Source of the DNA: DATBSL01 sp963729875
Lineage (GTDB): Bacteria > Acidobacteriota > Vicinamibacteria > Fen-336
NCBI GenBank assembly: GCA_963729875.1
Contig: CAVSPR010000007.1
Span: 186,001 to 250,000 of the forward strand
Reading direction: 5' to 3'
Length of the DNA: 64,000 nt
The notes under the pieces were generated by a model. That model saw only the letters and a list, made by a program, of their open reading frames with translations, searched no databases and was not told where the DNA came from. The position numbers and the translations under genes are program-made. Every line of letters begins with the position of its first letter. Position 1 is the first letter of the stretch. This document shows, in pieces, positions 42,995 through 51,188 of the stretch.

Positions 42995-43888
42995 GTGACT
43001 CCTCGCTCCGCCGAGGCGCTGCTCGCCGGCCTCGTGGACTACGCCGGCCTCTTCCCCCCTGCCGCTCTCACGATGGAGGAGGCGGTGGCCGAGTACGCGC
43101 GGTGGCGCCGCTCGCCCGAGGCCTGGATGCTCGGGCGCTTCGTGCTCGCCGCGGGCCGGCTCACGGAGCTGCGGCGGGCGGCGGACGCGTACCTCCCGGA
43201 GCCGGGCGCGGCCGAGCCGTGGCGGGTCAGCGCGCTGCTCGGCGCCGACGTGCGCGGCGGTGCCGCCGTCGTGGAGGCCTTCAACCGCGAGAGCGCCGGC
43301 CGCGCGATCGTGGACACGGTCGAGCTGAAGGCGGCGAGCCCGGAGGAGGCGGACGCGGCTCTCGACGCGCTTCCGCCCGGGCTCAGCGCGTTCGTCGAGG
43401 TGCCGCTCGAGGGAGAGCTCGACGAGCTGCTCTCCCGGGTGAAGGCCCACGGCGCGCGGGCGAAGGTCCGCACGGGCGGGGTCGTACCCGAGGCCATCCC
43501 CGGCCCGGCGGCGCTGGCGCGGTTCATCGCGGCCTGCGTGGAGGCCGGCGTCCCGTGGAAGGCCACCGCGGGCCTTCACCATCCCGTCCGCGGCGAGCAG
43601 GCGCTCTCCTACGAGACGGACGCCCCGCGGGCGACGATGCACGGCTTCGTCAACGTGTTCGCGGCGGCCGCCCTCGCGCGGGTGGGGGCGCCGCTCGCCG
43701 AGGTCGAGGGCCTGCTGCGCGAGGAGGACGCGCACGCCTTCCACTTCGAGCCCGAACGCCTGCGCTGGCGCGGCCGCGTGGTGCCCACCGAGGCCCTCGC
43801 CGCGAGCCGGCGGGACTTCGCCTGCTCGTTCGGCTCCTGCTCGTTCGCCGAGCCCGTGGCCGACCTGCGGGAGCTGGGGGTGCTGTGA
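42995..43888 (+). CDS. Unrecognised conserved-looking protein between hmgA and fahA; candidate isomerase
   Basis: 297 residues, no signal peptide or membrane helix, GTG start. The alternation of strands and helices suggests a TIM-barrel-like protein: GLVDYAGLFPPAALTMEEAV at the start, KVRTGG near 155, KATAGLHHPVR near 190, HGFVNVFAAAALA near 215, and a C-terminal pair of Cys (CSFGSC). I know no function for it. It sits between homogentisate dioxygenase and fumarylacetoacetase and overlaps the latter by four bases. The usual step between them, maleylacetoacetate isomerase (a glutathione-transferase-like enzyme), is missing from the cluster, so a replacement isomerase or a hydrolase role is a reasonable hypothesis. 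Confidence 0.85.
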   Translation: MTPRSAEALLAGLVDYAGLFPPAALTMEEAVAEYARWRRSPEAWMLGRFVLAAGRLTELRRAADAYLPEPGAAEPWRVSALLGADVRGGAAVVEAFNRESAGRAIVDTVELKAASPEEADAALDALPPGLSAFVEVPLEGELDELLSRVKAHGARAKVRTGGVVPEAIPGPAALARFIAACVEAGVPWKATAGLHHPVRGEQALSYETDAPRATMHGFVNVFAAAALARVGAPLAEVEGLLREEDAHAFHFEPERLRWRGRVVPTEALAASRRDFACSFGSCSFAEPVADLRELGVL

Positions 43889-45207
43889 TCCCGAAGATCG
43901 ACGGGACGCACGACGCGTCGCTGCGCAGCTGGGTGGAGTCGGCCAACGACCCCGCCACGGACTTCCCCGTCCAGAACCTCCCCCTCGGCGTCTTCCGCTA
44001 CCGGGGCGAGGGTCCGGCCCGCATCGGCTGCGCCATCGGCGACCAGGTCCTCGACCTCGCCGCGTGCGCGGAGCGGGGCCTCTTGCGCGGGATGCCGTCC
44101 GAGGTCGAGGCCGCCTGCCACGGCACGGGCCTCGACGGCCTCATGGCCCTCGAGTCGCGGGTGCGCGGGACGCTGCGCCACCGCCTGAGCCACCTGCTGC
44201 GCGCCGAGGGGGGATTCGTGACCGCCCGGGCCGAGGCCCCGAACGTGCTCGTGCCCCGCGCGGACGCCGAGATGCAGCTGCCGGCGGCGATCGGGGACTT
44301 CACCGACTTCTACGCCTCGGTCTTCCACGCCACGAACGTCGGGAAGATGATGCGGCCCGACAACCCGCTGCTGCCGAACTACAAGTGGGTGCCGATCGGC
44401 TACCACGGCCGCGCGTCGTCGCTCGTCGTGAGCGGGACGCCGGTCGCGCGGCCCTCCGGCCAGACGGAGCCGGCGGACGGCGGCGGGCCCGGCTTCGGCC
44501 CGAGCCGCAGCCTCGACTACGAGCTCGAGGTGGGGGCTTTCCTCGGCCCCGGCAACCCGCTGGGGTCGCCGATCCCGCTGGCCGAGGCGGAGGGCCACGT
44601 CTTCGGCCTCTGCCTCGTCAACGACTGGTCGGCCCGCGACCTGCAGAAGTGGGAGTACCAGCCCCTCGGCCCCTTCCTCGCGAAGAGCTTCGCCACGACC
44701 ATCAGCCCCTGGGTGGTGACCCTCGAGGCGATGGCGCCCTTCCGTGCGCCGGCCTTCGTGCGGCCCGCGGGCGACCCCCGGCCGCTACCGTACCTCGCGC
44801 GCGACGAGAACGAGGCGCACGGCGGGATCGACCTGCGGCTCGAGGTGCGGCTGCAGACGAAGGCGATGCGCGAGAAGGGCTTGCCGCCCTTCGCGCTGAG
44901 CCGGAGCAACCTGCGCGATCTCTACTGGACCCTGGCGCAGATGGTGACGCACCACGCGTCGAACGGCTGCAACCTGCGGCCGGGGGACCTGATCGCGAGC
45001 GGGACGGTGTCGGGAGAGTCGAAGGACGCGCGGGGCTGCCTCCTCGAGCTGACGTGGCGCGGCAAGGAGCCGGTTTCCCTGCCGTCCGGCGAGGAGCGAC
45101 GATTCCTGGAGGACGGCGACGAGGTGATCCTGCGCGGCCACTGCGAGCGCGAGGGCTTCGCGCGGATCGGGTTCGGCGAGTGCCGGGGCGTCGTCTCTGG
45201 AGAGTAG
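43885..45207 (+). CDS. fahA: Fumarylacetoacetase
   Basis: 440 residues, GTG start within the upstream stop (GTGA). Family sequence is clear: FTDFYASVFHATNVGKMMRP with the catalytic His, YELEVGAFLG and NDWSARDLQKWEYQPLGPF with metal-binding acids, and ISPWVVTLEAM. It hydrolyses fumarylacetoacetate to fumarate and acetoacetate, the last step of tyrosine degradation, using calcium or magnesium. The N-terminal SH3-like domain (about 1-110) is present, so it is full length. It is translationally coupled to orfX. Confidence 0.97.
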   Translation: MIPKIDGTHDASLRSWVESANDPATDFPVQNLPLGVFRYRGEGPARIGCAIGDQVLDLAACAERGLLRGMPSEVEAACHGTGLDGLMALESRVRGTLRHRLSHLLRAEGGFVTARAEAPNVLVPRADAEMQLPAAIGDFTDFYASVFHATNVGKMMRPDNPLLPNYKWVPIGYHGRASSLVVSGTPVARPSGQTEPADGGGPGFGPSRSLDYELEVGAFLGPGNPLGSPIPLAEAEGHVFGLCLVNDWSARDLQKWEYQPLGPFLAKSFATTISPWVVTLEAMAPFRAPAFVRPAGDPRPLPYLARDENEAHGGIDLRLEVRLQTKAMREKGLPPFALSRSNLRDLYWTLAQMVTHHASNGCNLRPGDLIASGTVSGESKDARGCLLELTWRGKEPVSLPSGEERRFLEDGDEVILRGHCEREGFARIGFGECRGVVSGE

Positions 45208-45216
45208 GAGAGGCAC

Positions 45217-46377
45217 ATGGCGAAGGCGGAATCCCTCGGCATCAAGCGGCTCGAGTCGGTCCACTACTACGTGCACGAGCTCCAGCGCAGCCGGCGCTTC
45301 TACACCGAGGTCATGGACTTCGCCGAGATCGGCGGCAGCTCCAAGGAGCTGACGAAGGCGGGCCGGCAGAAGTCGGTCGCGTTCCTGGCCGGCAACTGTG
45401 CCGTCGTGTGCATCGAGCCGCGGGGGGACGGCGGGCGGGCCTCGCGGTGGCTGCGCAAGTACCCGGACGGCGTCGGCACCCTCAACTTCGAGGTGGAGGA
45501 CGTGGAGAAGACGTTCCGCCTCCTCGAGGGCCGGGGCGGCACGCCCATCGACGACGTGCGCCGGTTCAAGGACGAGAGCGGGAACGAGATCGGCTTCTTC
45601 TCGATCACCACCCCCTTCGGGGACACCACCTTCCGCTTCGTCGAGCGGCGCGGCTACCACGCGCTCTACCCCGGCTTCGAGGCGTACGAAGCCCCTCGCG
45701 GCGGGCAGAACCGCCTCGGCTTCGTGGGCTTCGACCACACGACCTCGAACTTCCCCACCCTCGCCCCGGTGGCCCTCTGGATGGAGCACGTCATGGGCTT
45801 CGAGCGGTTCTGGGAGATCCAGTTCCACACGGCGGACGTGGACCCGTCCTACCAGAAGGGCTCGGGGCTTCGCTCGCTCGTCATAGCGCGACCCCGTCTC
45901 CGGGGTGAAGTTCGCGAACAACGAGCCCTGGCGACCGAACTTCACGCGGCTCGCAGATCAACATCTTCAACGAGGAGCTGCGGGGGGACGGCGTGCAGCA
46001 CCTCGCCATCACGGTGAAGGACATCATCGGCTGCGTGAGGGAGCTGCGCGAGCGTGGGCTCGAGTTCATGCCGACGCCGGGCGCCTACTACGACGCGCTG
46101 CCCGGAGCGACTGAAGCGGCTCGGCATCGGCGCGATCGACGAGGACATCGCCGTGCTGCGGGAGCTCGAGATCCTGGTGGACGGGGACGGCCCCGGGAAG
46201 TACCTGCTGCAGGTCTTCCTGAAGGAGGCGTCGGGCCTCTACCAGGACCCGGCGGCCGGCCCGTTCTTCTTCGAGATCATCCAGCGAAAGGGCGACGAGG
46301 GTTTCGGGGCGGGGAACTTCCGCGCGCTCTTCGAGTCGATCGAGCGCGCCCAGGCGCCGCCTCAGGGCGCGAGGTAG
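45217..46377 (+). pseudogene. hpd: 4-hydroxyphenylpyruvate dioxygenase, frame broken near the C-terminus by three extra bases
   Basis: 385 residues once three bases are removed (near 45884, 45951 and 46103). Fe ligands appear as H174 in GFDHTT, the His in VQHLAITV and the Glu in FFEIIQRKG, the 2-His-1-Glu facial triad. The enzyme converts 4-hydroxyphenylpyruvate to homogentisate, the substrate of hmgA in the same operon. The N-terminal half is one uninterrupted frame. Nothing else is missing, so consensus error is as likely as real loss. It starts 9 bases after fahA and a strong hairpin follows it. Confidence 0.9.
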
Positions 46378-46384
46378 CGCGCGC

Positions 46385-46412
46385 CGGGGGGCGCGTTAAC
46401 GCCCGCCCCCCG
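46385..46412 (+). terminator. Hairpin terminator after hpd
   Basis: CGGGGGGCG and CGCCCCCCG form a nine-pair stem around a ten-base loop that contains CGTTAACGC; CTTGTT follows about ten bases later. It lies eight bases past the hpd stop and probably ends the tyrosine operon. Confidence 0.5.
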
Positions 46413-46425
46413 AGCCGCGTCTTGT

Positions 46426-46452
46426 TCCCCGGGAAGCCTCTGGTCCCGGGGA
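46426..46452 (+). promoter_or_regulatory. Nine-pair hairpin covering the Shine-Dalgarno of the sigma-factor gene
   Basis: TCCCCGGGA, nine bases, and TCCCGGGGA form a perfect stem. The 3' arm contains most of the GGGGAGGG that precedes the start at 46459. It would hide the ribosome site. It could instead be a palindromic protein site. Confidence 0.45.
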
Positions 46453-46458
46453 GGGCGG

Positions 46459-47028
46459 TTGGGCCTCGAGCTGAGCCCGACGATGAACGAGCTGACGGGA
46501 CCGGGACCGGCGCCTCTTCTCTCGCTCGAGGGCGGGTGGGTGGCGGCGGCCCGCACCGGGGACCGCACGGCGTTCGGCCGGCTGTACGAGCGCTTCGCGC
46601 CGATGGTGCACGGCCTGCTGCTCGCGCGGGTCCCCCGGTCCGACGTGGACGACCTCGTCCAGGACGTCTTCCTCCGGGCGATGCGGCGGCTGGGCACGCT
46701 GCGCCGCGACGAGAGCTTCGGCCCCTGGCTCGCGTCGATCGCCCGCAACCGGGCGAGGGACCACTACCGCCGCGGCCGGGACACGGTGGAGCTGCCGGAC
46801 CACCTGCCGGGCGAACCCCACCCCGAGGGCGAGGCCCTCGCCGTGCTGGCTGCCGTCCGCCGCCTGCCCGAGGCCTACCGCGAGACGCTGGTCCTTCGGC
46901 TGGTGGAGGGAATGACGGGCCCCGAGATCGCCGAGCGCACGGGGCTCACTCCCGGGTCCGTCCGGGTCAACCTGCACCGCGGAATGCAGATGCTGCGCGA
47001 GGCACTCGGCAGGAGCACAGAGCGGTGA
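46459..47028 (+). CDS. ECF-type RNA polymerase sigma factor
   Basis: 189 residues from a TTG after GGGGAGGG; an ATG at 46483 (MNELTGPGPAP) is an alternative. Region 2 is at about residues 30-95 (DRTAFGRLYERFAPMVHGLLLARV, then DDLVQDVFLRAMRRL) and region 4 at about 125-180 (LPEAYRETLVLRLVEGMTGPEIAERTGLTPGSVRVNLHRGM). It directs RNA polymerase to specific promoters, probably under control of the FecR-like protein whose gene overlaps by four bases. No TonB receptor is nearby, unlike iron-dicitrate systems. Confidence 0.93.
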   Translation: MGLELSPTMNELTGPGPAPLLSLEGGWVAAARTGDRTAFGRLYERFAPMVHGLLLARVPRSDVDDLVQDVFLRAMRRLGTLRRDESFGPWLASIARNRARDHYRRGRDTVELPDHLPGEPHPEGEALAVLAAVRRLPEAYRETLVLRLVEGMTGPEIAERTGLTPGSVRVNLHRGMQMLREALGRSTER

Positions 47029-48065
47029 GCTACCTGTGGGACGGGTCGGGCGAGCCCGACCCCGAGATCCAGCGGCTCGAGGCGGCGCTGCGTCCGCTGC
47101 GCGGCACGCGCCCGGCGCCCGAGCTTCCGCGGCGAGCCCGGCCGGCCCGCTTCTTCGGAGACTTGCGGACGCTGGTCGCGGCCGCGACGGTCGTCCTCGC
47201 CCTGGCCCCGTCGCTCACGGGGCCCCGTCTTCCCGCGCCCGCGGCGCCCCCGGGCTGGGATCTCGCCTGGCTCGAGGGCGGCTCCTGGCCCGAGGCGCGG
47301 GTCGTGCGGGAGACGCACCTGCTCGTCGGCGAGTGGGTCGACACCCGCGAGGGGCGCGCCCGGCTCTCGGTCGGGAGGATCGGCGAGGTGCGGCTCGAGC
47401 CGGACACGCGCGTCGGCCGGGTGGACGCGGGTGCCCGAGCGCATCGGCTCTCGCTCGAGCGGGGAGTGATGCACGCGACGATCTGGGCGCCCCCCGGCCA
47501 GTTCCGCGTGGACACCCCGTCGGCCGCCGCCGTGGACCTCGGCTGCCAGTACACGCTCGAGGTCGGAGACGACGGCTCGGGCCTGCTGAGGGTCGAGGCC
47601 GGCTGGGTGGGATTCGAGAGCCGCGGCCTGCAGTCGCTCGTCCCCGCGGGCGCCGCCTGCCCGACCCGGCGCAGCATCGGGCCGGGCACGCCCTACTACG
47701 AGACGGCGCCCGAGGCGCTGCGCCGGGCGCTCGCCGAGATCGACTTCGGCTCCGACGCGAGCGCGCGGCGCGCGGCCCTCGACACCGCCCTGGCCGCGGC
47801 CCGGGAGCGGGACGCGCTATCGCTCTGGCACCTCCTGTCGCGCCTCGACGAGGACGCGCGCGGGCGCGTCTTCGACCGCCTGGCCTCGCTCGTCCCGCCG
47901 CCCTCCGGCGTGACGCGCGACGGCATCCGGCGCGGCGACGGTGCGATGCGCGAGGCGTGGTGGGACGAGCTGGGCCTCGGCTCCGCCTCGTTCTGGCGGG
48001 ACTGGACGGCCCGGTGGAGCGACGCGGGGGCGGCCGCTCCGGCTTCCGGGGGGCCGGCACGTTAA
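47025..48065 (+). CDS. FecR-like membrane protein, candidate anti-sigma regulator
   Basis: 346 residues, GTG start overlapping the sigma stop. A short cytoplasmic part (1-45) is followed by a helix at about 48-66, then a FecR-type beta domain around 95-205 (TREGRARLSVGRIGEVRLEPDTRV, and MHATIWAPPGQFRVDTPSAAAVDLG). The C-terminal 110 residues are helical. It would hold the sigma factor until a periplasmic signal arrives. The short N-terminus lacks a clear zinc-type anti-sigma domain, so the mechanism is uncertain. Confidence 0.85.
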   Translation: MSYLWDGSGEPDPEIQRLEAALRPLRGTRPAPELPRRARPARFFGDLRTLVAAATVVLALAPSLTGPRLPAPAAPPGWDLAWLEGGSWPEARVVRETHLLVGEWVDTREGRARLSVGRIGEVRLEPDTRVGRVDAGARAHRLSLERGVMHATIWAPPGQFRVDTPSAAAVDLGCQYTLEVGDDGSGLLRVEAGWVGFESRGLQSLVPAGAACPTRRSIGPGTPYYETAPEALRRALAEIDFGSDASARRAALDTALAAARERDALSLWHLLSRLDEDARGRVFDRLASLVPPPSGVTRDGIRRGDGAMREAWWDELGLGSASFWRDWTARWSDAGAAAPASGGPAR

Positions 48066-48077
48066 CGCGCACCGGCC
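48052..48077 (+). terminator. Hairpin spanning the end of the FecR-like gene, with CGTTAACG loop
   Basis: GGCCGG and CCGGCC enclose a 14-base loop with CGTTAACG; the stop codon lies in the loop. The same CGTTAACGC core is in the hairpin at 46385-46412, so the sigma/FecR pair is flanked by two similar elements. Confidence 0.35.
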
Positions 48078-48092
48078 GCGTGGCGTCTGTAT

Positions 48093-48110
48093 CAGGGAAC
48101 CCGTTCCCTG
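48093..48110 (+). promoter_or_regulatory. Perfect 18-base dyad in front of the secreted-protein gene
   Basis: CAGGGAAC-CC-GTTCCCTG is a perfect eight-base inverted repeat that runs into GGAGG of the gene at 48121. The half-site GGGAAC resembles the -35 of many ECF promoters (GGAAC), but the spacing to the gene is too short for that; an operator or RNA hairpin is more likely. Confidence 0.45.
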
Positions 48111-48120
48111 GAGGCAATAC

Positions 48121-48786
48121 ATGCACAGCCGAACCCGTAGAGCTCTCGCCGTGTCCCTCCTGGTTCTCGCGCCCGCCGTGGCGCAGGCCGGCGCCCCCCT
48201 GACGTGCTTCCCCATGGCCATCGGCAACGCCCGCTCCCTCGCCTGGGGGACCGGCAGCGGATGGAACACGCCTGACCCCGCCTACGATCGCGCGCGTCTC
48301 GCCGCGGACACGGTCGCGCTCCTCGACCCGGCGACCCCCGTGCTGGTTCGCATGGAGACGCTGCGTCGGGCCGCGATCTACTCATCCGCAGACACCGCCG
48401 TCGCCCAGCGCCTCCTCGACGCCCTGCGCAGCCGTGCCGCGCGGGCGAGCGATGGGGAGGCCGACCCGCTCTTCCAGTTCGACCTCGGCTACGCCGTGGA
48501 GGCGTACCGCCAGGCGCGACACGGCTTCGATCGCACCTCCGCCGATCCGCCCGAGGACGGCTACGCGCTCGTCCGCCGGGCCCTGGCGGCCCGTGGCCTC
48601 GACCCCGCAATGGAGTACGCCGCGGCCCTCATCACCTGCGACCGGGCCCGGCGAAGCCTCTCGGACGAGCACCTTCGCGCCGCGGTCGCCGGCGCATCCG
48701 AAGGCTCCCTGCTCGCGCGGACGGTGGCCGAGCACGAGTCGCTGTGGGGCGACCGCGTGCAGGCCTTCCGGACCGCGGCACGTTGA
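48121..48786 (+). CDS. Secreted protein of unknown function, downstream of sigma/FecR module
   Basis: 221 residues with a signal peptide (MHSRTRRALAVSLLVLAPAVAQA). The mature part is mostly helical and begins PLTCFPMAIGNARSLAWG; two Cys are present. I know no family for it. It has its own leader with a perfect palindrome at the ribosome site, and lies directly after the FecR-like gene on the same strand, so it may be a target of the sigma factor. Confidence 0.78.
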   Translation: MHSRTRRALAVSLLVLAPAVAQAGAPLTCFPMAIGNARSLAWGTGSGWNTPDPAYDRARLAADTVALLDPATPVLVRMETLRRAAIYSSADTAVAQRLLDALRSRAARASDGEADPLFQFDLGYAVEAYRQARHGFDRTSADPPEDGYALVRRALAARGLDPAMEYAAALITCDRARRSLSDEHLRAAVAGASEGSLLARTVAEHESLWGDRVQAFRTAAR

Positions 48787-48810
48787 GGGGCCCGGCGGCG
48801 AGGTCTTCGT

Positions 48811-49799
48811 CTACCAGCTCGGGTGGACGAGCGGGCGGACCCGCTCGTCGTAGACGGCCCTCGCCGCCGCCATCGTCTCCGCCGGCAGTGGGCCGAGGTC
48901 GGCCGCGGCGGCGTTGTCGCGCGCCTGCTGCGGCGTCTTCGCCCCGGGGATCGCGCAGGTGACCGCGTCCCACATCAGCGTCCAGCGCAGCGCCATCTGG
49001 CTCATCGTGACCCCGGCGGGGACGAGGGGGCGCAGCCGCTCGACGACCTCGAGGCCCACCTCGTAGGGCACGCCGGAGAACGTCTCGCCCTTGTCGAAGG
49101 CCTCGCCCTCGCGGTTGAAGCGGCGGTGGTCGTCCGTCGCGAACGTCGAGGCCTTCGTCAGCTTGCCGGTCAGGAGGCCGCTCGCGAGCGGCACGCGAGC
49201 GAGGATGCCGACCTGCCGCTCCCCCACGGCCGGGAAGAGCCGCTCGGCCGGCTTGTGGCGCAGCATGTTGAAGATGACCTGCACCGTCTGCACGCCGCCG
49301 TGCCGGATCCCCCGCAGCGCCTCGTCCACGGTCTCGACGCTGATCCCGTAGTAGCGGATCCTGCCGTCCTTGACGAGGTCCTCGAGGATCCCGAACACCT
49401 CGGGCATCTCGTAGACCTTCGGGTGCGGGCAGTGGAGCTGCAGGAGATCCACCGCTTCCATCTCGAGGTTCCTCAAGCTGCGGTCCACCCAGGCCGTGAG
49501 GTTCTGGCGGCTGTAGCCCTCCGGGGTCTGCGTCGGCAGCCGGCGGCCGGCCTTGGTCGCCACGTAGATCGTCTCGCCGCGCCGCTCCCGCCGCAGACGG
49601 GCCACGAGCCGCTCGCTCCGGCCGTCGCCGTAGACGTCGGCGGTGTCGACAAAGTTGACGCCCGGCGTCGACCGCGGCGTGCAGCGCGCCGCATCGACTC
49701 CTCGTCGTCCACCGTGCCCCACGTGCCGCCGATGGCCCACGCGCCGAAGCTGATGGCCGAGACCCTCATGTCCGTCCGCCCGAGCTGCCGGTACTGCAT
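48811..49799 (-). pseudogene. Aldo/keto reductase, frame broken by two extra bases
   Basis: 328 residues after removing two bases near 49682 and 49664. The start is at 49799 after GGAGGCGGGC. MQYRQLGRTDMRVSAISFG opens the family, FVDTADVYGDGRSE carries Asp and Tyr of the catalytic tetrad, and VDLLQLHCPHP contains the active-site His. It reduces an aldehyde or ketone with NADPH; no substrate is indicated. The two breaks lie within about 20 bases of each other, after which the frame is intact to the stop. Confidence 0.88.
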
Positions 49800-50063
49800 G
49801 CCCGCCTCCGGTTCGAGGGCCGATCCACGCGGGCCCCAGCGGATTCTAGGCGAAACCCGTGGCACGATTCGTCCCGCCGACCCGGCCACCGTCTTCGTCT
49901 CGACGAACGCCGACCCCGCGACGGGGGCGCCGCTGGTCAGCCCCGCCGACGGCCGGCGGCACTGGGAGACCTTCCGACGGCACGAAGGATGCAGTCCACC
50001 CCGGTCGGGCGCCGCCTCGTCCGAAGTCGAGACGAGGCGTCCAAAGCGCCCGGGAGGTGACAC

Positions 50064-50243
50064 GTGAAGCTGCTCGACCTGCTCCGCAAGATCGGCATCC
50101 TCCGCTTCGGCGGGGAGGGAGGTGTCTACACGAACGCCACCGAGCGGCCGACGGCCCTCCAGATGGACGGCGTCTTCGATTCGAAGAAGGACCTCGTCAC
50201 CCGCGACGACTTCCGGAGGGCCAGCGCTCGCCCGAAGTCCTGA
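50064..50243 (+). CDS. Small protein of 59 residues, function unknown
   Basis: GTG start, CGGGAGGTG ribosome site, one frame to TGA at 50241-50243. The product starts VKLLDLLRKIGILRFGG, then GGVYTNATERPTALQMDGVFD and SKKDLVTRDDFRRASARPKS. It has a mixed, protein-like composition without a signal peptide. I have no firm family, but it looks like a genuine short gene. Its stop abuts the stop of the convergent DUF1080 gene in TGATCA. The 264 bases upstream (49800-50063) contain nothing recognised. Confidence 0.65.
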   Translation: MKLLDLLRKIGILRFGGEGGVYTNATERPTALQMDGVFDSKKDLVTRDDFRRASARPKS

Positions 50244-51080
50244 TCAGGGCGAGTCCGGCGAGGCGGCGGGCCCCGGCGCCGCCGCGGGCGCGAGCTGGCG
50301 CAGCTCCACCTTGCGGAACTCGACGGGGTGGCTCTCCGACTGCAGCGAGATCGAGCCCCCGGTGAGGAGCGTGCCGTCCTTCTTCACCGCGGGGTCGAAG
50401 CCGGAGACGTTCCCGCCGCCGACCTGCGGCTTCTCGTAGGAGAGCACCGTCTCCCCGTTCACCCGGTGGGTGATCACCCCGCCGCCGTGCACCTCGACCT
50501 CGACGCGCACCCACTGGTCCCCGTCGTACGTCTTCGACGTGGAGTCGACGCAGTGCCGCGTCTCGAGCCGGCCGCCCATCTCCACGTTCGTCCCCGGCGT
50601 GCAGAGGTTGGCCGTCGAGCGAGGCTTGCCGTCGCCGCGGCCGCCGAGCAGCTGCACCTCGATGCAGATGGGAAAGTCCTGCTCCTTCCGCATCGTCTCC
50701 ACGGGCTGGCCGTGGATCATGATCCCGCTGTTGCGGAACGCCCAGTCCGGGCCGCCCTTCGCCTGCTCGCCCACGAAGCGGTACTCGACCGCGATCACGT
50801 AGTGCGAGAAGGGCGTCTCGTAGAACAGGTGGCCGAAGCGGTCCCCGAAGGCCTCGTACCGGTCGTAGGAGACCTTCAGGATGCCGTTCTCCACGCGGAA
50901 GGTGTCCCCGAAGTTCACCCCCGCGTCGTAGCCGGTGATCTTCGGGACCCACCCGTCGAGGTCCTTCCCGTTGAAGAGAGAGATCCACTTCGCATCGGCG
51001 GGGCGGGGGGCCGGCTTCTCCGCGGCGGAAGAGAAGACCGGGACGAGGGACAGGAGCAGGACGACCGCTATTCGCTTCAT
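50244..51080 (-). CDS. DUF1080 secreted protein (3-keto-disaccharide hydrolase-like)
   Basis: 278 residues. Signal peptide (MKRIAVVLLLSLVPVFSSA) then the DUF1080 sandwich: WISLFNGKDLDGWVPKITG, SHYVIAVEYRFVGEQ, NSGIMIHGQPVETM, ICIEVQLLGG. A few members cleave 3-keto-glycosides; others are carbohydrate-binding. It lacks the second domain found in the DUF1080 protein at 20211. Start and stop are clear; the stop shares TGATCA with the small gene that converges on it. Confidence 0.9.
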   Translation of the reverse strand: MKRIAVVLLLSLVPVFSSAAEKPAPRPADAKWISLFNGKDLDGWVPKITGYDAGVNFGDTFRVENGILKVSYDRYEAFGDRFGHLFYETPFSHYVIAVEYRFVGEQAKGGPDWAFRNSGIMIHGQPVETMRKEQDFPICIEVQLLGGRGDGKPRSTANLCTPGTNVEMGGRLETRHCVDSTSKTYDGDQWVRVEVEVHGGGVITHRVNGETVLSYEKPQVGGGNVSGFDPAVKKDGTLLTGGSISLQSESHPVEFRKVELRQLAPAAAPGPAASPDSP

Positions 51081-51137
51081 CGGGGGGAGAGCCTATCTCA
51101 TCTCCGGCGGACGCGAGGCGGGAACTTCCCGGCGCCG

Positions 51138-51176
51138 CGCTTCGTCTGTGGTTGGATAGGCACCGCAACCGAAGCG
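51138..51176 (+). promoter_or_regulatory. Two-part hairpin directly before the Shine-Dalgarno of the VOC gene
   Basis: CGCTTC/GAAGCG (outer) and GGTTG/CAACC (inner) form a stem with a bulge; AAGGAGG follows immediately. The pairing is visible; the function is unknown. Confidence 0.3.
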
Positions 51177-51188
51177 AAGGAGGACGCG

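Noticed and set aside
48096..48101. ECF-type -35 element GGAAC for the gene at 48121
   Set aside because: A -10 at normal spacing would fall at the start codon, so it does not work as a promoter for that gene unless the transcript is leaderless.
49800..50063. Possible coding frame in the 264-base gap before the 59-residue gene
   Set aside because: Short frames only, no ribosome site with a start, no recognisable protein sequence.
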